Source: Neisseriaceae bacterium
GTDB taxonomy: Bacteria; Pseudomonadota; Gammaproteobacteria; Burkholderiales; UBA11063
Reading direction: 5' to 3'
NCBI GenBank assembly: GCA_947446595.1
Contig: CANFGS010000002.1
Coordinates: forward strand, 27,123 to 91,122
Length of the DNA: 64,000 nucleotides
The notes under the pieces were generated by a model that saw only the letters and a list, made by a program, of their open reading frames with translations, did not search any database and was not told where the DNA came from. Positions within the stretch are counted from its first letter, which is position 1. Each line of letters begins with the position of its first letter. Positions 49,599 through 60,480 of the stretch are shown one piece after another. Both the position numbers and the translations under genes were made by a program.

Positions 49599-50471
49599 TT
49601 ATTTAGCAATATTTAAGCGTTTCATAATTTCATAATATTTATCAGCTGTTCTTTGAATTATATCCTGAGGTAAATCAGGTAATGGTGGCTGTTTATTCCA
49701 TTTTAGAGTAAGCTCTAAATAATCACGTAGATATTGCTTATCAAAACTAGGCGGATTATTCCCAACAACATATTCATTAACATCCCAGAAACGAGACGAG
49801 TCTGGTGTTAAAACTTCGTCCATTAGGATGAGTTTACCTTCAGCATCCAAGCCAAATTCAAATTTGGTATCAGCAATTATAATATTATGCTTTAGTGCTA
49901 ATTCACTAGCTTTTTTATATAAGCTAATTGCGGTATCATTTAGTTTTTTAGTTAATTCAGTACCAATTAAATCTTGGCATTGTTTTATTGAAATATTTTC
50001 ATCATGATCACCAACTGCGGCTTTGGTTGAAGGTGTAAATATTGGCTCTTCTAATTTCTCTGCATTTTTTAGTCCTGCTAGAAGTTTAATCCCACATATT
50101 TCCCCAGTTTTTAGGTAATCTTTGTAGCCAGTTCCAGCTAAATATCCTCTGACAATAACTTCAACTGGTACTGGTTTTAGTTTTTGAACAATTACTGCTC
50201 GATCTTTTGCATATTCTAGCTCAGATCCTGATAAATAATTGGATAGTTGAAGGTTAGTTAAATGATTAGGGCAAATATCTTTCAGATATTCAAACCAAAA
50301 TAATGATATCTGGGTAAGGTACTTACCTTTATTAGGAATTAACTGCCTTAGGATAACATCAAAAGTTGAGATTCTATCACTTGCTACCATTAGCATGGTT
50401 TTACTATCAATATCATATAAATCTCGTACTTTGCCAGAGTATATTTTAGTCAATGATTTTATATCAGTCAT
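49599..50471 (-). CDS. purC: Phosphoribosylaminoimidazole-succinocarboxamide synthase
   Basis: IYSGKVRDLYDIDSKTMLMVASDRISTFDVIL, VRGYLAGTGYKDYLKTG. Confidence 0.97.
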   Translation of the reverse strand: MTDIKSLTKIYSGKVRDLYDIDSKTMLMVASDRISTFDVILRQLIPNKGKYLTQISLFWFEYLKDICPNHLTNLQLSNYLSGSELEYAKDRAVIVQKLKPVPVEVIVRGYLAGTGYKDYLKTGEICGIKLLAGLKNAEKLEEPIFTPSTKAAVGDHDENISIKQCQDLIGTELTKKLNDTAISLYKKASELALKHNIIIADTKFEFGLDAEGKLILMDEVLTPDSSRFWDVNEYVVGNNPPSFDKQYLRDYLELTLKWNKQPPLPDLPQDIIQRTADKYYEIMKRLNIAK

Positions 50472-51616
50472 GATTTAATTCCTAATTCAAGTTTTATTTC
50501 ATTAATTTGTTGTAATAATAATTCTATATTATCACCCAACATTGTAAGGTGTCCCATTTTGCGTCCAATATTAGCAATTTGTTTATCATATAGATGTAGT
50601 TTTAGATTGTCATATTTTGATAGTACCCCTTCAAAATTTGGAGGGGTAGTCTCATTTAACCAAATATCACCCAGTAAGTTTAGCATTATCGCTTTACTAT
50701 TGGGTAGGGTACTTCCAAGTTTTAGATTACAAATAGCTCTTACTTGTTGCTCAAATTGCGAAGTTATATTAGCATCAATGGTATGATGTCCAGAATTATG
50801 AGGTCGCGGCGCCATTTCATTTGCTATAATTTGATCATCTTTGGTAATAAAAAACTCTATAGCCAAAACGCCAATATAATTAAGCTTATTTATTATTGCA
50901 ATAGCATAAGCCGTTATTTGGTCTTGAAGTTGTTTATCTATATTTGCTGGAGCTATTGTAATATCTAAAATCCCATTTTTATGGATGTTTTGTGATACAG
51001 GATAGACTACTACTTCATTCTGACTTCTAGCTACAATTACTGATACTTCAAGTTTGATATCTATTAATTTTTCTAAAATACATGCTCTTTGTGTAAGTTT
51101 TGTAAACCCAGCACTTAATTCATCAATATTATTTACACGAATCTGTCCCTTACCATCATAACCAAGAGTGTTAGTTTTTAGAATAGATGGAAATATATCA
51201 GGGGCTATATTATTTATATCGGTTTGATTGTCTATAGGCAAATATTTAGTAGTTGGAATACCTAAACTATTGAAAAATGCTTTTTCATTTAGACGGTTTT
51301 GAGCGATTAATATCGCTGAAGCATTCGGGTATACTGGAACTTTATTTTCTAAATATTTGAGACTATCTACTGGAATGTTTTCAAATTCTGTAGTAATTAC
51401 ATCTGATATATTGGCTAATTCATCTAAGCCATTTTTATCATCATAGTTGGTTTTTATATGATAATTAGCCAAAGTAGCTGCAGGGCAATTAATATCGGGC
51501 TCTAATACTGCAACTTGATAACCCATTTGCCTTGCAGCTATTATAAACATTCGTCCTAATTGACCACCCCCCAAGATTCCAAGGCATTTAGGTGGTAAAA
51601 TTACATTTGATAGCAT
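50468..51616 (-). CDS. purK: N5-carboxyaminoimidazole ribonucleotide synthase
   Basis: LGILGGGQLGRMFIIAARQMGYQVAVLEPD, EMAPRPHNSGHHTIDA. Confidence 0.96.
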   Translation of the reverse strand: MLSNVILPPKCLGILGGGQLGRMFIIAARQMGYQVAVLEPDINCPAATLANYHIKTNYDDKNGLDELANISDVITTEFENIPVDSLKYLENKVPVYPNASAILIAQNRLNEKAFFNSLGIPTTKYLPIDNQTDINNIAPDIFPSILKTNTLGYDGKGQIRVNNIDELSAGFTKLTQRACILEKLIDIKLEVSVIVARSQNEVVVYPVSQNIHKNGILDITIAPANIDKQLQDQITAYAIAIINKLNYIGVLAIEFFITKDDQIIANEMAPRPHNSGHHTIDANITSQFEQQVRAICNLKLGSTLPNSKAIMLNLLGDIWLNETTPPNFEGVLSKYDNLKLHLYDKQIANIGRKMGHLTMLGDNIELLLQQINEIKLELGIKS

Positions 51617-52105
51617 CTATTCTAGCTCCGGTAGATTCATCTGAATTACCATGCGAGTTTGATTATCACGAAAGGCGTGTAGTTTAGCTGCTAAGGTTTC
51701 ATCAAATCTTGCTAGTATTGCTATAGCCATAAGAGCTGCATTAGCTGCTCCAGCATCTCCAATAGCCATTGTAGCTACAGGAATGCCTTTTGGCATTTGT
51801 ACGATCGACAATAGCGAATCCTGACCATTTAGGTGTTTTGAAGCAATCGGTACCCCAATTACTGGCACAATAGTTTTACTAGCTACCATCCCCGGTAAAT
51901 GTGCCGCTCCTCCAGCTCCAGCGATAATAACTTTTAACCCATGAGATTCTGCAGCTTCAGCGTATTCAAACATAAAGTTCGGTGTACGATGTGCTGAAAC
52001 TACTAGTGCTTCATAATTGACATCAAAATCTTTTAGTATTTTAGCAGCGTTTTTCATGGTTTCCCAATCGGAATTGCTACCCATTATAAGACCAACTTTT
52101 ATCAT
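51617..52105 (-). CDS. purE: N5-carboxyaminoimidazole ribonucleotide mutase
   Basis: [49 protein letters not shown] at 52105 (the longer ORF extends into the repeat). Confidence 0.97.
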   Translation of the reverse strand: MIKVGLIMGSNSDWETMKNAAKILKDFDVNYEALVVSAHRTPNFMFEYAEAAESHGLKVIIAGAGGAAHLPGMVASKTIVPVIGVPIASKHLNGQDSLLSIVQMPKGIPVATMAIGDAGAANAALMAIAILARFDETLAAKLHAFRDNQTRMVIQMNLPELE

Positions 52106-52136
52106 ATCAAATCCTTTTCTTTTTATAAATGTTTTA

Positions 52137-52192
52137 GGGCATGGATCCCAAACTCGCGACGAACAGCATCTCATTCATGTTTGGGATGATGG
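52137..52192 (+). repeat. Dispersed palindromic repeat, long-loop form
   Basis: GGGCATGGATCCCAAAC...GTTTGGGATGATGG. Confidence 0.85.
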
Positions 52193-52220
52193 AAAACTTG
52201 TCATCCCAGCCTTTATTTAG

Positions 52221-52252
52221 GTCATCCCAGCGGAGGCTGGGATCCATGCTCT
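52221..52252 (-). repeat. Dispersed palindromic repeat, short-loop form
   Basis: GTCATCCCAGCGGAGGCTGGGATCCATGCTCT. Confidence 0.85.
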
Positions 52253-52259
52253 CTTGCTG

Positions 52260-54848
52260 TTATTTCAAATTATTGTGTAGTTTATATATTATTTCCAATG
52301 CCTCTCGTGCGGTTAAATTATCTGGGTTAAGTGTTTTTAATTGTTCCAAAGCATCTGTTTCATTTTCAGTTAGTTGAGGTACTATATTTGTAGCTATAGC
52401 TTCATCATTTTCAATTGGAATACTAAATAAATCTAATTGATGTGAATGGTTTTGCTCCAGCTGGGCTAAATTTTTCTGAGCGACATTAATTACATTTTTG
52501 GGTACTCCAGCCAAACGAGCTACCTGTATTCCATAACTTTTGGCAGCAGGGCCTTCGTGTACATTATGAAGAAATACTATGGTATCTTTATCTTCAATCG
52601 CACTTAAATGAACGTTACGTATTATACTATAATTTTTACTTAGTTCAGTTAGTTCAAAATAATGGGTTGCAAACATAGTATATGCTTGGATTCTTTCAAT
52701 TAATTGTCGTGCTATAGCATTAGCTAGAGCTAAACCATCAAAAGTTGATGTTCCACGCCCAACTTCATCCATCAAAATTAAAGATCGACTAGTAGCATTA
52801 TTTAGAATATTGGCTGTTTCTGACATTTCAACCATGAATGTAGAACGCCCACGTGATAAGTCATCAGATGCTCCAATACGAGTAAAAATCCTATCTAGTG
52901 GTCCAATGTAAGCGCTTGTTGCTGGAACAAAGGAACCAATATGTGCCATTAATACAATAATCGCAGTTTGCCGCATATAGGTAGATTTACCACCCATATT
53001 AGGTCCGGTAATTAATAAAAATTTATTGCTACCGTTAAGTTCAATATCATTTGCAATAAACTGCTCAACTTCTGAAGCAACAACTGGATGGCGTCCATTT
53101 TTGATTTTTATTTGATTTTCAAGCACCATGTTTGGACGCTTAAAGTCTAATTCAGTGGCAATTCTTGCAAAGTTATTCAAAACATCAAGTGTTGCTAGAG
53201 CTTCGGCTAATTGTTGAAGTAATTCTATGAAACTACTTAGATAAATTAATATCTCATTATAAAGCTGCTTTTCTAAAAGTAAGGCTTTATCATAAGCGAA
53301 TAAAACTTTCTCTTCAAACTCTTTTAGCTCAGTAGTGGTATAGCGTTCAGCGTTTTTTAGGGTCTGAGTTCTGATGTAATTACCAGGAACTTTGTCACCA
53401 TTTATTTTTGAGATTTCAATATAGTAACCATGTACACGGTTAAACTCAACTTTTAAAGTATTAATTCCAGATTTTGTACGTTCTTGTTCTTCTAAATTAA
53501 GTAGATATTGATTTCCATTGGTACGAATATTATGCAGATAGTCTAGTTCTTCGTTATAGCCATCATTAATAACACCGCCATCCCGAATTAGATTATTTGG
53601 TTCTGGTTTGATAGCTTGAGTTAGCTTTGCTAGCACATCATTAGGAAAATTTTTAATAGTATTATAAATATTACTAAGTGTTGTATTGTTGGTATTTGGA
53701 AATATCAATTCTGGTAATATTTTTAGTGTATCTCGAAGTCCAGATAAATCGCGTGGACGAGCTGAGCCTAGTGCTATTCTTGAGGTAATACGCTCTATAT
53801 CATTAATACTCTTCAGAGTATCATAAATATTATTATTGTTGGTACTTAGTTCTGTAACACTATCTAAGCGTTTATTTATAGCTTCATGATTTCGAAGTGG
53901 ATGGTTAAGCCATTTATAAAGTAAGCGACTACCCATTGAAGTTGCGCATTTATCAAGTATTGATAATAGTGTAGGGGAGCGTTCGCCATTGATAGTATAG
54001 TTGATTTCTAAATTACGTCTTGAAATTGCATCAAGAATAAGATAATCAGAGTTATTTTCAGCTATTATATTATTAATATGTGGTAATTCACCATATGTCA
54101 TTTGTTTAGCATAATTTAGAAGAACACCTGAAGCTACAACTCCTAGTTTGAAATTACTAATTCCAAAACCTTCTAAGTCTTTAACTTCAAAATGTTCACA
54201 TAAGTTTTTATGTTGTGTAGCATAATCAAAATGCCAATCAGGGATAGCTTTTATAGAGGATTTATCATATAGATGTCTGATATTTTGAATGATTGATTCT
54301 GGAACTACTAATTCACTTGGGCTAATTCGTTCAAGAGTATTAAAAAGATCATCACTAGTAATTTGTTCTATATAAAATTTGCCAGCAGATAATGATAAGG
54401 TAGCAATTCCATAGTTATTTTTAGATAAGTAAATACAAGATAGTAAATTCTCTGTTTTTTCATCAAGAAGTAGGGCATCGGTAATAGTGCCTGGTGTTAG
54501 AATCTTAGTTACTTTTCGCTCAACTGGTCCTTTGCCTGTTACTTCACCAACTTGATCAACGATAACGATAGATTGGCCAATTTTTACTAGTTTAAGCAAG
54601 TATTGCTCTACAGCATGAAATGGTACGCCTGCCATTTTGATAGGGTTACCAGCTGAATTACCACGTGTTGTTAATGTAATCCCTAATAACTTGGATGCAA
54701 TTTCAGCATCTTCAAAGAATAGTTCATAAAAATCACCCATGCGATAAAATACTAGCATATCAGGGTGGTTCGCCTTTATGCCTAGATATTGCTGCATCAT
54801 TGGAGTATGCTCTGTTTTAGCTATACTACCGCCAGGTAGATTTGTCAT
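52260..54848 (-). CDS. mutS: DNA mismatch repair protein MutS
   Basis: [54 protein letters not shown]. Confidence 0.98.
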   Translation of the reverse strand: MTNLPGGSIAKTEHTPMMQQYLGIKANHPDMLVFYRMGDFYELFFEDAEIASKLLGITLTTRGNSAGNPIKMAGVPFHAVEQYLLKLVKIGQSIVIVDQVGEVTGKGPVERKVTKILTPGTITDALLLDEKTENLLSCIYLSKNNYGIATLSLSAGKFYIEQITSDDLFNTLERISPSELVVPESIIQNIRHLYDKSSIKAIPDWHFDYATQHKNLCEHFEVKDLEGFGISNFKLGVVASGVLLNYAKQMTYGELPHINNIIAENNSDYLILDAISRRNLEINYTINGERSPTLLSILDKCATSMGSRLLYKWLNHPLRNHEAINKRLDSVTELSTNNNNIYDTLKSINDIERITSRIALGSARPRDLSGLRDTLKILPELIFPNTNNTTLSNIYNTIKNFPNDVLAKLTQAIKPEPNNLIRDGGVINDGYNEELDYLHNIRTNGNQYLLNLEEQERTKSGINTLKVEFNRVHGYYIEISKINGDKVPGNYIRTQTLKNAERYTTTELKEFEEKVLFAYDKALLLEKQLYNEILIYLSSFIELLQQLAEALATLDVLNNFARIATELDFKRPNMVLENQIKIKNGRHPVVASEVEQFIANDIELNGSNKFLLITGPNMGGKSTYMRQTAIIVLMAHIGSFVPATSAYIGPLDRIFTRIGASDDLSRGRSTFMVEMSETANILNNATSRSLILMDEVGRGTSTFDGLALANAIARQLIERIQAYTMFATHYFELTELSKNYSIIRNVHLSAIEDKDTIVFLHNVHEGPAAKSYGIQVARLAGVPKNVINVAQKNLAQLEQNHSHQLDLFSIPIENDEAIATNIVPQLTENETDALEQLKTLNPDNLTAREALEIIYKLHNNLK

Positions 54849-55630
54849 AGGTGCTTTTGAATTACCTTTAAAAGTTCAGGGTGAATTTTTGGGTTCCCCG
54901 CTACGATGCTACCAGTTTGCCAAAATTCGGAAGTATTGTTAAAGTCACTCATCATGCCACCAGCTTCTTTAATTAATATATATCCGGCTGCAACATCCCA
55001 TGGCTGTAGGTTGAATTCCCAAAATCCATCAAGATGTCCAGCTGCTACATAAGCCAAATCAATTGCGGCAGAGCCACTTCTACGGTGACCCGAAGTATTT
55101 GGTAACATTTCTTTAAGTATAGCAATGTATTTATCAAGAATACTCATATCGTAAGTTGGAAACCCCGTACCAACTAATGCATCTTCTAGGTAGTTAACCT
55201 TACTAACTCGAAGTCTTTTGTCATTAAGATAAGCCCCTTTACCTATTTCAGCACGGTATAAGTCATTGCGATTAGGGTCAAAAACTATTCCATGAGTGAT
55301 TTTATCACCTTGTTTAAATGCTATAGAGATTGAATATTCTGGATGCCCATGGATAAAGTTGGTTGTACCATCTATAGGGTCAATAATCCATGTGAAGTCA
55401 GAGTTGTTATTTATACTTCCAATTTCTTCAGATAAAATATTATGCTCTGGGTGGGCTTTTTTTATCGTGTCAATAATTATTTGTTCGGATTTTTTATCTA
55501 ATTCAGTAACGTAGTTATTTATCCCAGCTTTTTTTTCGACGCGTAAATTAGATGGGTTGTGACTACCTTGTTGAATGATGTTTGCTGCCTGGTAGGCTGC
55601 CTTAGTGGCAATATTAATAATTCCTGACAT
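54845..55630 (-). CDS. suhB: Inositol monophosphatase family protein (SuhB-like)
   Basis: [45 protein letters not shown]. Confidence 0.93.
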   Translation of the reverse strand: MSGIINIATKAAYQAANIIQQGSHNPSNLRVEKKAGINNYVTELDKKSEQIIIDTIKKAHPEHNILSEEIGSINNNSDFTWIIDPIDGTTNFIHGHPEYSISIAFKQGDKITHGIVFDPNRNDLYRAEIGKGAYLNDKRLRVSKVNYLEDALVGTGFPTYDMSILDKYIAILKEMLPNTSGHRRSGSAAIDLAYVAAGHLDGFWEFNLQPWDVAAGYILIKEAGGMMSDFNNTSEFWQTGSIVAGNPKIHPELLKVIQKHL

Positions 55631-55685
55631 TTAAGTTCCTTTTTCATGTATTCTAAGGGTAGATTTTACCTCTTTTGAACAGGTT

Positions 55686-55696
55686 TATGTTAGAAT
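55686..55696 (+). promoter_or_regulatory. Extended -10-like promoter element (TATGTTAGAAT)
   Basis: Matches recurring TATGnTAnAAT motif upstream of the UPF0149 gene. Confidence 0.4.
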
Positions 55697-55730
55697 CATT
55701 CGTTAATATGATAGAAGGTGAAAATAAAAA

Positions 55731-56468
55731 ATGGCAAAATTTGATATATCTAAGCTAAACATAGAAGCACAACAACATTTTTATAAAGGTTGTGATATAT
55801 TTTTTATGCATGGCTGGTTTAGTGCTTATTTATCAGCACCTAGTGACAGTGAAGAAGATGACGTAATACCAATTTATTTGGTACTTGATGAAGATAAAAT
55901 GTCTGATGAAAAGGCATTTACCAAATTCTTAGATAGTCTAATGGATTTATTTGGTGAAATTGCTGATAATCTTTATGAAAAAAATAAAGCATTAAAACCT
56001 ATATTAAATTTGAATGGTGCATCAAATTCTGATAATTTGACAATACAAGAAAAGCGTAATTTATTTGTGTGGCTTTATGGTTACCTAAGTGGATTTGTTG
56101 TTATAGGTTCAGATATTACTGAATACTGTAAGGATGAAAAACTCTTAGATGAGGTGTTTTTTCCGGCACTAATCACAATTTGTAGCGCTTTATTATTATT
56201 AGCAAAAGAGGTAAACCCAAAAGATATATTTGCACCAAACGCTCTTGAGGATTATAATGATTTATGCCTAGATCTTGATGATATGTGGGAAAATGATGAA
56301 GGTGGTAAAACATTTCTTCAAACACTGGAAGGTCAAGAATATACTTTACCATTTAGTGCGCTATGTGATGCGCTAACTGCTATATTTTTTGTGGTTAGAA
56401 CTGCTGATGAAGCCAGAATGAGCCAACAGGCAGTTAACCCTTTATTAAAAAATCTATCAATTCACTAA
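55731..56468 (+). CDS. UPF0149 (YgfB/YecA-like) family protein
   Basis: FFMHGWFSAYLSAP, LFVWLYGYLSGFV. Confidence 0.7.
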   Translation: MAKFDISKLNIEAQQHFYKGCDIFFMHGWFSAYLSAPSDSEEDDVIPIYLVLDEDKMSDEKAFTKFLDSLMDLFGEIADNLYEKNKALKPILNLNGASNSDNLTIQEKRNLFVWLYGYLSGFVVIGSDITEYCKDEKLLDEVFFPALITICSALLLLAKEVNPKDIFAPNALEDYNDLCLDLDDMWENDEGGKTFLQTLEGQEYTLPFSALCDALTAIFFVVRTADEARMSQQAVNPLLKNLSIH

Positions 56469-57307
56469 GTTATTTTTTTAGTGTATTTATGGGTGAAATT
56501 TTCTAAAAATTCATCAGTTGCAATTTGGGAGTGGTGAGTAAATTCACCCATCCATTTACGGGTTGCAATAAACTCATCTATAAATTCATCACGCTTAGCT
56601 AATTGGAGTTTAGCAATCCAATTACTAAAGTATTTACTATATTCTTCAATTTTATCAAGTCTGGTTTTATCAGAGGCAATAATATCTGCATATAAAGATG
56701 CATCTTGATCAAAAATTCGTCCCATTAGAGCTAATTTTGTTTGATAAATTGGGCTTGCTAGACTAAATAAATTATCTGGGAGTTGATTGTTGGCTTTAAG
56801 AAATGAACCTAAAACAAAAGTAGAAAAATGCTCAATCCCTTGAATGAAATCCATTGCGGTATCGTGAGTTTTGGCGTCCATATCAGTCACCATAAAGCCC
56901 ATTTGGCTGATACTGTTAATTACCCATTGGTAATCACCACGACCACCACAATTAATTACTACCTGTTTATCAGGGTTTTCTATAGTTGGTCCAAACATGG
57001 GGTGAAGCCCAAGTACTGCCCCTGTATGTACCTTTAGCATAGCTTCTATAGGTTCAGTCTTGACACTAGTAAAGTCAGCTAATATGGTGGATGTCTTTAA
57101 ATGAATGCCAACTTGATTGATAATGTTAAGAGTGGTATTTATAGGTACACAAATAACAACAAGATCGGAGTTTTGAAGGATTGTACTTGCATTATCCCAA
57201 TCATCTTTATCTAGAGATTGGACATTGAATCCTTGTTGTTGCCAAAGTTTGGTAAACAGCAGCCCCATTTGACCGTAGCCGCCAATGATAGTAATGAGTT
57301 TTTGCAT
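56465..57307 (-). CDS. tyrA: Prephenate dehydrogenase
   Basis: ITIIGGYGQMGLLFTKLW, LVVICVPINTTLNII, GLHPMFGP, FIQGIEHFSTF. Confidence 0.88.
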   Translation of the reverse strand: MQKLITIIGGYGQMGLLFTKLWQQQGFNVQSLDKDDWDNASTILQNSDLVVICVPINTTLNIINQVGIHLKTSTILADFTSVKTEPIEAMLKVHTGAVLGLHPMFGPTIENPDKQVVINCGGRGDYQWVINSISQMGFMVTDMDAKTHDTAMDFIQGIEHFSTFVLGSFLKANNQLPDNLFSLASPIYQTKLALMGRIFDQDASLYADIIASDKTRLDKIEEYSKYFSNWIAKLQLAKRDEFIDEFIATRKWMGEFTHHSQIATDEFLENFTHKYTKKIT

Positions 57308-57335
57308 TTGGTTTTATAAGTAAGATAACAAAATA

Positions 57336-58295
57336 CTAGTAGCGAATAAGGCTCGCGCCCCAAGTATAGCCAGCTCCTACACCCTCTAGCATAATTAGAT
57401 CTCCGCGTTTGATCTTACCAGATTTTACAGCTTCGTCAAATGCAAGTGGTACAGATGCAGCAGAGGTATTACCATGTCTATCAACTGATACAATAACTTT
57501 ATCCATAGGTATTCCTAGGTGACTTGCAGTTGATTCAATAATTCTAAGATTTGCTTGATGTGGTATTAGCCAATCAACTTGGCTACAAGTATAGCCGGTT
57601 TTGTTAAGTACACTTGTTGCAACTGATGCAAGGTTTTTAACGGCCATTTTAAAAACAGCTTTACCGTCCATCTGAATGTATGGCTTACCTTTGATAGCTC
57701 CATTATAAATATGACCATTTACACTAAGTTGCTTTTCACCGGATCCATCAGCGTGAAGTTCGCTAGCTATAACCCCTTGTTCATTACTTGCTTCTATAAT
57801 AACAGCACCAGCACCATCACCAAAAAGTACACAGGTGTTTCTATCTGTAAAATCGACAAATCTTGAAACCGTATCAACTCCGATAAGAAGTATTGATTTT
57901 GCTAAGCCACTTCTAATATAAGCATCAGCAGTATGTATACCGTATAAAAACCCAGCACATGCAGCTTGTAAGTCAAATGCAGGTATATTTGTTAGCCCCA
58001 AGCGGTTTTGTAAAATACATCCAGTAGCTGGAAATATCATATCTGCAGTTGAGGTCGCAACTAATATCAAATCAATTTTTGATTTATCATAGTTGGCGCT
58101 AGTAATAGCATTCATTGCAGCGTTATAAGCCATATCGCTGGTTTTTTCACCGTCATCTGCTATTCTACGTTCTTTAATCCCACTTCGAGATACGATCCAT
58201 TCATCTGTCGTATCAACCATTGTTTCAAGTTCTTGATTATTCAGGATTTTTTGGGGTAGATAGCTACCAGTTGAAATTATTTTTGAATACTGCAT
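57336..58295 (-). CDS. fabH: 3-oxoacyl-ACP synthase III
   Basis: IISTGSYLPQKILNNQELE, FDLQAACAGFLYGI, WLIPHQANLRI, GVGAGYTWGASLIRY. Confidence 0.97.
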   Translation of the reverse strand: MQYSKIISTGSYLPQKILNNQELETMVDTTDEWIVSRSGIKERRIADDGEKTSDMAYNAAMNAITSANYDKSKIDLILVATSTADMIFPATGCILQNRLGLTNIPAFDLQAACAGFLYGIHTADAYIRSGLAKSILLIGVDTVSRFVDFTDRNTCVLFGDGAGAVIIEASNEQGVIASELHADGSGEKQLSVNGHIYNGAIKGKPYIQMDGKAVFKMAVKNLASVATSVLNKTGYTCSQVDWLIPHQANLRIIESTASHLGIPMDKVIVSVDRHGNTSAASVPLAFDEAVKSGKIKRGDLIMLEGVGAGYTWGASLIRY

Positions 58296-58326
58296 TATGA
58301 TTATAGACCTTATTTAAAACCCAGTG

Positions 58327-59391
58327 CTATAGCATGTTTAATTCTTTAAATTCAGCTAGACTGTGGACTTCTTTTTCATGAAGTAATTCTTGATTTTGAT
58401 TTAAAAATTCTTTTAATAAACTTATTACACCAGCATTTACTTCATGGTACGCTTGTTCTAGTGCGTAATAAAAAGCTACTTCGTCAGCTCCGCCATGGCT
58501 TTTTATAACTAAGCCATTTAGACCAAGTAATACTGCACCATTATACTTACGTGGATCAAGACGTGCTTTTACTTTTTTAAGTACTGGATATGCAGCTAGT
58601 GCCATTATTTTGGACATTATTGAAGACGTGAATGCTTCTTTTAGAAAAAAGGCAATCATTTTCGCAACGCCTTCCATGGTTTTAAGAGCTACATTACCCG
58701 TAAAGCCATCACACACAACCACGTCAACTGTACCTTTGTTGATGTCGTCACCTTCTACGTTACCATAAAAGTTTAAACTGCTTTTTTTGAGTAATTCTGC
58801 AGCTTTTTTGATACCTTCGTGTCCTTTGATATCTTCAGTGCCAATATTAAGGATGCCAACGCTAGGGTTGGGTTTTCTGGTAACTGCACGCATTAGTTGG
58901 GAACCCATGATGCCAAATTGAAGTAAGTGTTCAGGAGTTGACTCGACATTAGCACCCAAATCAAGCACGCAAACATCACCTTTGATGGTTGGCATTAATT
59001 TGGCAATTGCCGGTCTATCAATACCTTTTATAGTTCGAAGAACATAACGGCTTATGGCCATTAGTGCTCCTGTATTGCCTGATGATACAATAGCATGAGC
59101 TTTATCATCTTTTAGTTGATTAATAGCCACCCGCATTGATGAATCTTTTTTATTACGCATTGCATTTTGGGGGGGCTCATCCATTCCTACAACTTCAGAA
59201 GAATGGATTATTTCTATTCTATCGCTAAACAAAGATAGGTTGTCCCCGATATGTCTATATATAGTATCGCGGTCACCAACCATGATTAGCTTGACGTCTA
59301 AGTTGTCTTTAAGGAACTTGAGGCACGCAGGAACCGTTACGTTAACTCCGTGGTCTCCGCCCATCATATCTACTGATAGTACAATAGCCAT
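58327..59391 (-). CDS. plsX: Phosphate acyltransferase PlsX
   Basis: VLSVDMMGGDHG, VSSGNTGALMAISRYVL, VVCDGFTGNVALKTMEG. Confidence 0.97.
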   Translation of the reverse strand: MAIVLSVDMMGGDHGVNVTVPACLKFLKDNLDVKLIMVGDRDTIYRHIGDNLSLFSDRIEIIHSSEVVGMDEPPQNAMRNKKDSSMRVAINQLKDDKAHAIVSSGNTGALMAISRYVLRTIKGIDRPAIAKLMPTIKGDVCVLDLGANVESTPEHLLQFGIMGSQLMRAVTRKPNPSVGILNIGTEDIKGHEGIKKAAELLKKSSLNFYGNVEGDDINKGTVDVVVCDGFTGNVALKTMEGVAKMIAFFLKEAFTSSIMSKIMALAAYPVLKKVKARLDPRKYNGAVLLGLNGLVIKSHGGADEVAFYYALEQAYHEVNAGVISLLKEFLNQNQELLHEKEVHSLAEFKELNML

Positions 59392-59415
59392 ATCATAATC
59401 CCTTAAAGATTATTA

Positions 59416-59595
59416 TTATTCGTCTTTAGTTTTGATGACTTTTTTACCACGGTAAATACCGTTTGGGCTAATATGGTGACGTAAATGCGTTTCACCAGTA
59501 GTAGGCTCAAGAGCGATACCAGGAGTAGTTAGAAAATCATGAGCACGACGCATGCCACGTTTTGAAGGGGATTTTTTATTTTGTTGAACTGCCAT
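59416..59595 (-). CDS. rpmF: 50S ribosomal protein L32 (59 aa; below the ORF-track length cutoff)
   Basis: Manual reverse-strand translation [59 protein letters not shown]; between yceD and plsX. Confidence 0.95.
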   Translation of the reverse strand: MAVQQNKKSPSKRGMRRAHDFLTTPGIALEPTTGETHLRHHISPNGIYRGKKVIKTKDE

Positions 59596-59612
59596 TGTTA
59601 ATAACCTTAAAA

Positions 59613-60074
59613 TTAATGCTTCTTTAATACTTCAAAAGAATTATTGTGTATTTCCACAGACGAAACGTAGTTACACGTTTTATGTCGAGGAGCTACGGGT
59701 AGAAGCATGATTACTTCATCTTCAATAAAATCAAGCACATTAAACTCAGGGTCTGCAACTATACCATCGGTATATTCTGCATTGTCCCCAAATAGTGCTT
59801 CATCTAATTGCGACTCATTTTTAAAAATCGGAACTATATTATTATGACTGATATCTATCTCAACAGGATCAAGGCATATCTGACATAAGGTGGATATTTT
59901 ACCATATATTAAAATATTAAGTATAGGTTTGTCTAATACATCACCAGATATTTTTATTGTTAGTTGACCTTTTAGACCTTCATATAACTCTAAAGCGCGT
60001 TTTAGGGTTGAAACTTCAATATTTTGTTCAAGCGTCATACGGCGAGTTGCAAAATCATAATTATCTATATACAT
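59613..60074 (-). CDS. yceD: YceD/DUF177 family protein
   Basis: Cys pair [10 protein letters not shown]; located immediately upstream of rpmF. Confidence 0.88.
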   Translation of the reverse strand: MYIDNYDFATRRMTLEQNIEVSTLKRALELYEGLKGQLTIKISGDVLDKPILNILIYGKISTLCQICLDPVEIDISHNNIVPIFKNESQLDEALFGDNAEYTDGIVADPEFNVLDFIEDEVIMLLPVAPRHKTCNYVSSVEIHNNSFEVLKKH

Positions 60075-60084
60075 GAGCGCTATC

Positions 60085-60260
60085 CTAGTTTAAATGTTAA
60101 GCTTTTTTATAATTAATTTTTAGACATCTTTGGGATGTGATTGGCATGCCAAAAGCATGTCGTTGTATTTTTTATATTCATTTTAATACCCTAAAAACTA
60201 TTTAGACCTAGCAATTATTATATCATCTTAAACTAACTGTATAAATTTTAATTAATAGAG
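60085..60260 (-). pseudogene. Remnant of a second acetoacetate decarboxylase gene with internal deletion
   Basis: 60085-60113 equals 62596-62624 (adc 3' end); about 60104-60260 aligns with 63276-63432 (adc 5' end plus upstream); the adc interior is missing. Confidence 0.88.
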
Positions 60261-60317
60261 ATTCCGCTGAGCATATTTATTTTCGAAATTTAAATTTACT
60301 ATATTTTATATCTGATA

Positions 60318-60328
60318 CCCCCCCCCCC
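60318..60328 (+). repeat. Homopolymeric C11 tract
   Basis: GATACCCCCCCCCCCATAAA, about 150 bp upstream of the 689-aa ORF. Confidence 0.9.
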
Positions 60329-60342
60329 ATAAATATACTACA

Positions 60343-60382
60343 CTATATTTATACCACCTATATTTATGTCACCTATTTTAAT
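60343..60382 (+). repeat. 15-bp imperfect tandem repeat
   Basis: CTATATTTATACCAC / CTATATTTATGTCAC / CTATTTTAAT. Confidence 0.8.
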
Positions 60383-60480
60383 GGGGTTTTATTGAATTCT
60401 TTATTATCATACAATATCGGCTGTTATAGTTAGTACCATAAATTACTAGCTGCATTAATTATGAAAGGTTATAAAAGAAA

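Noticed and set aside
52106-52174. N-terminal extension of PurE
   Set aside because: Reads through the dispersed palindromic repeat; the conserved PurE start is [14 protein letters not shown] at 52105.
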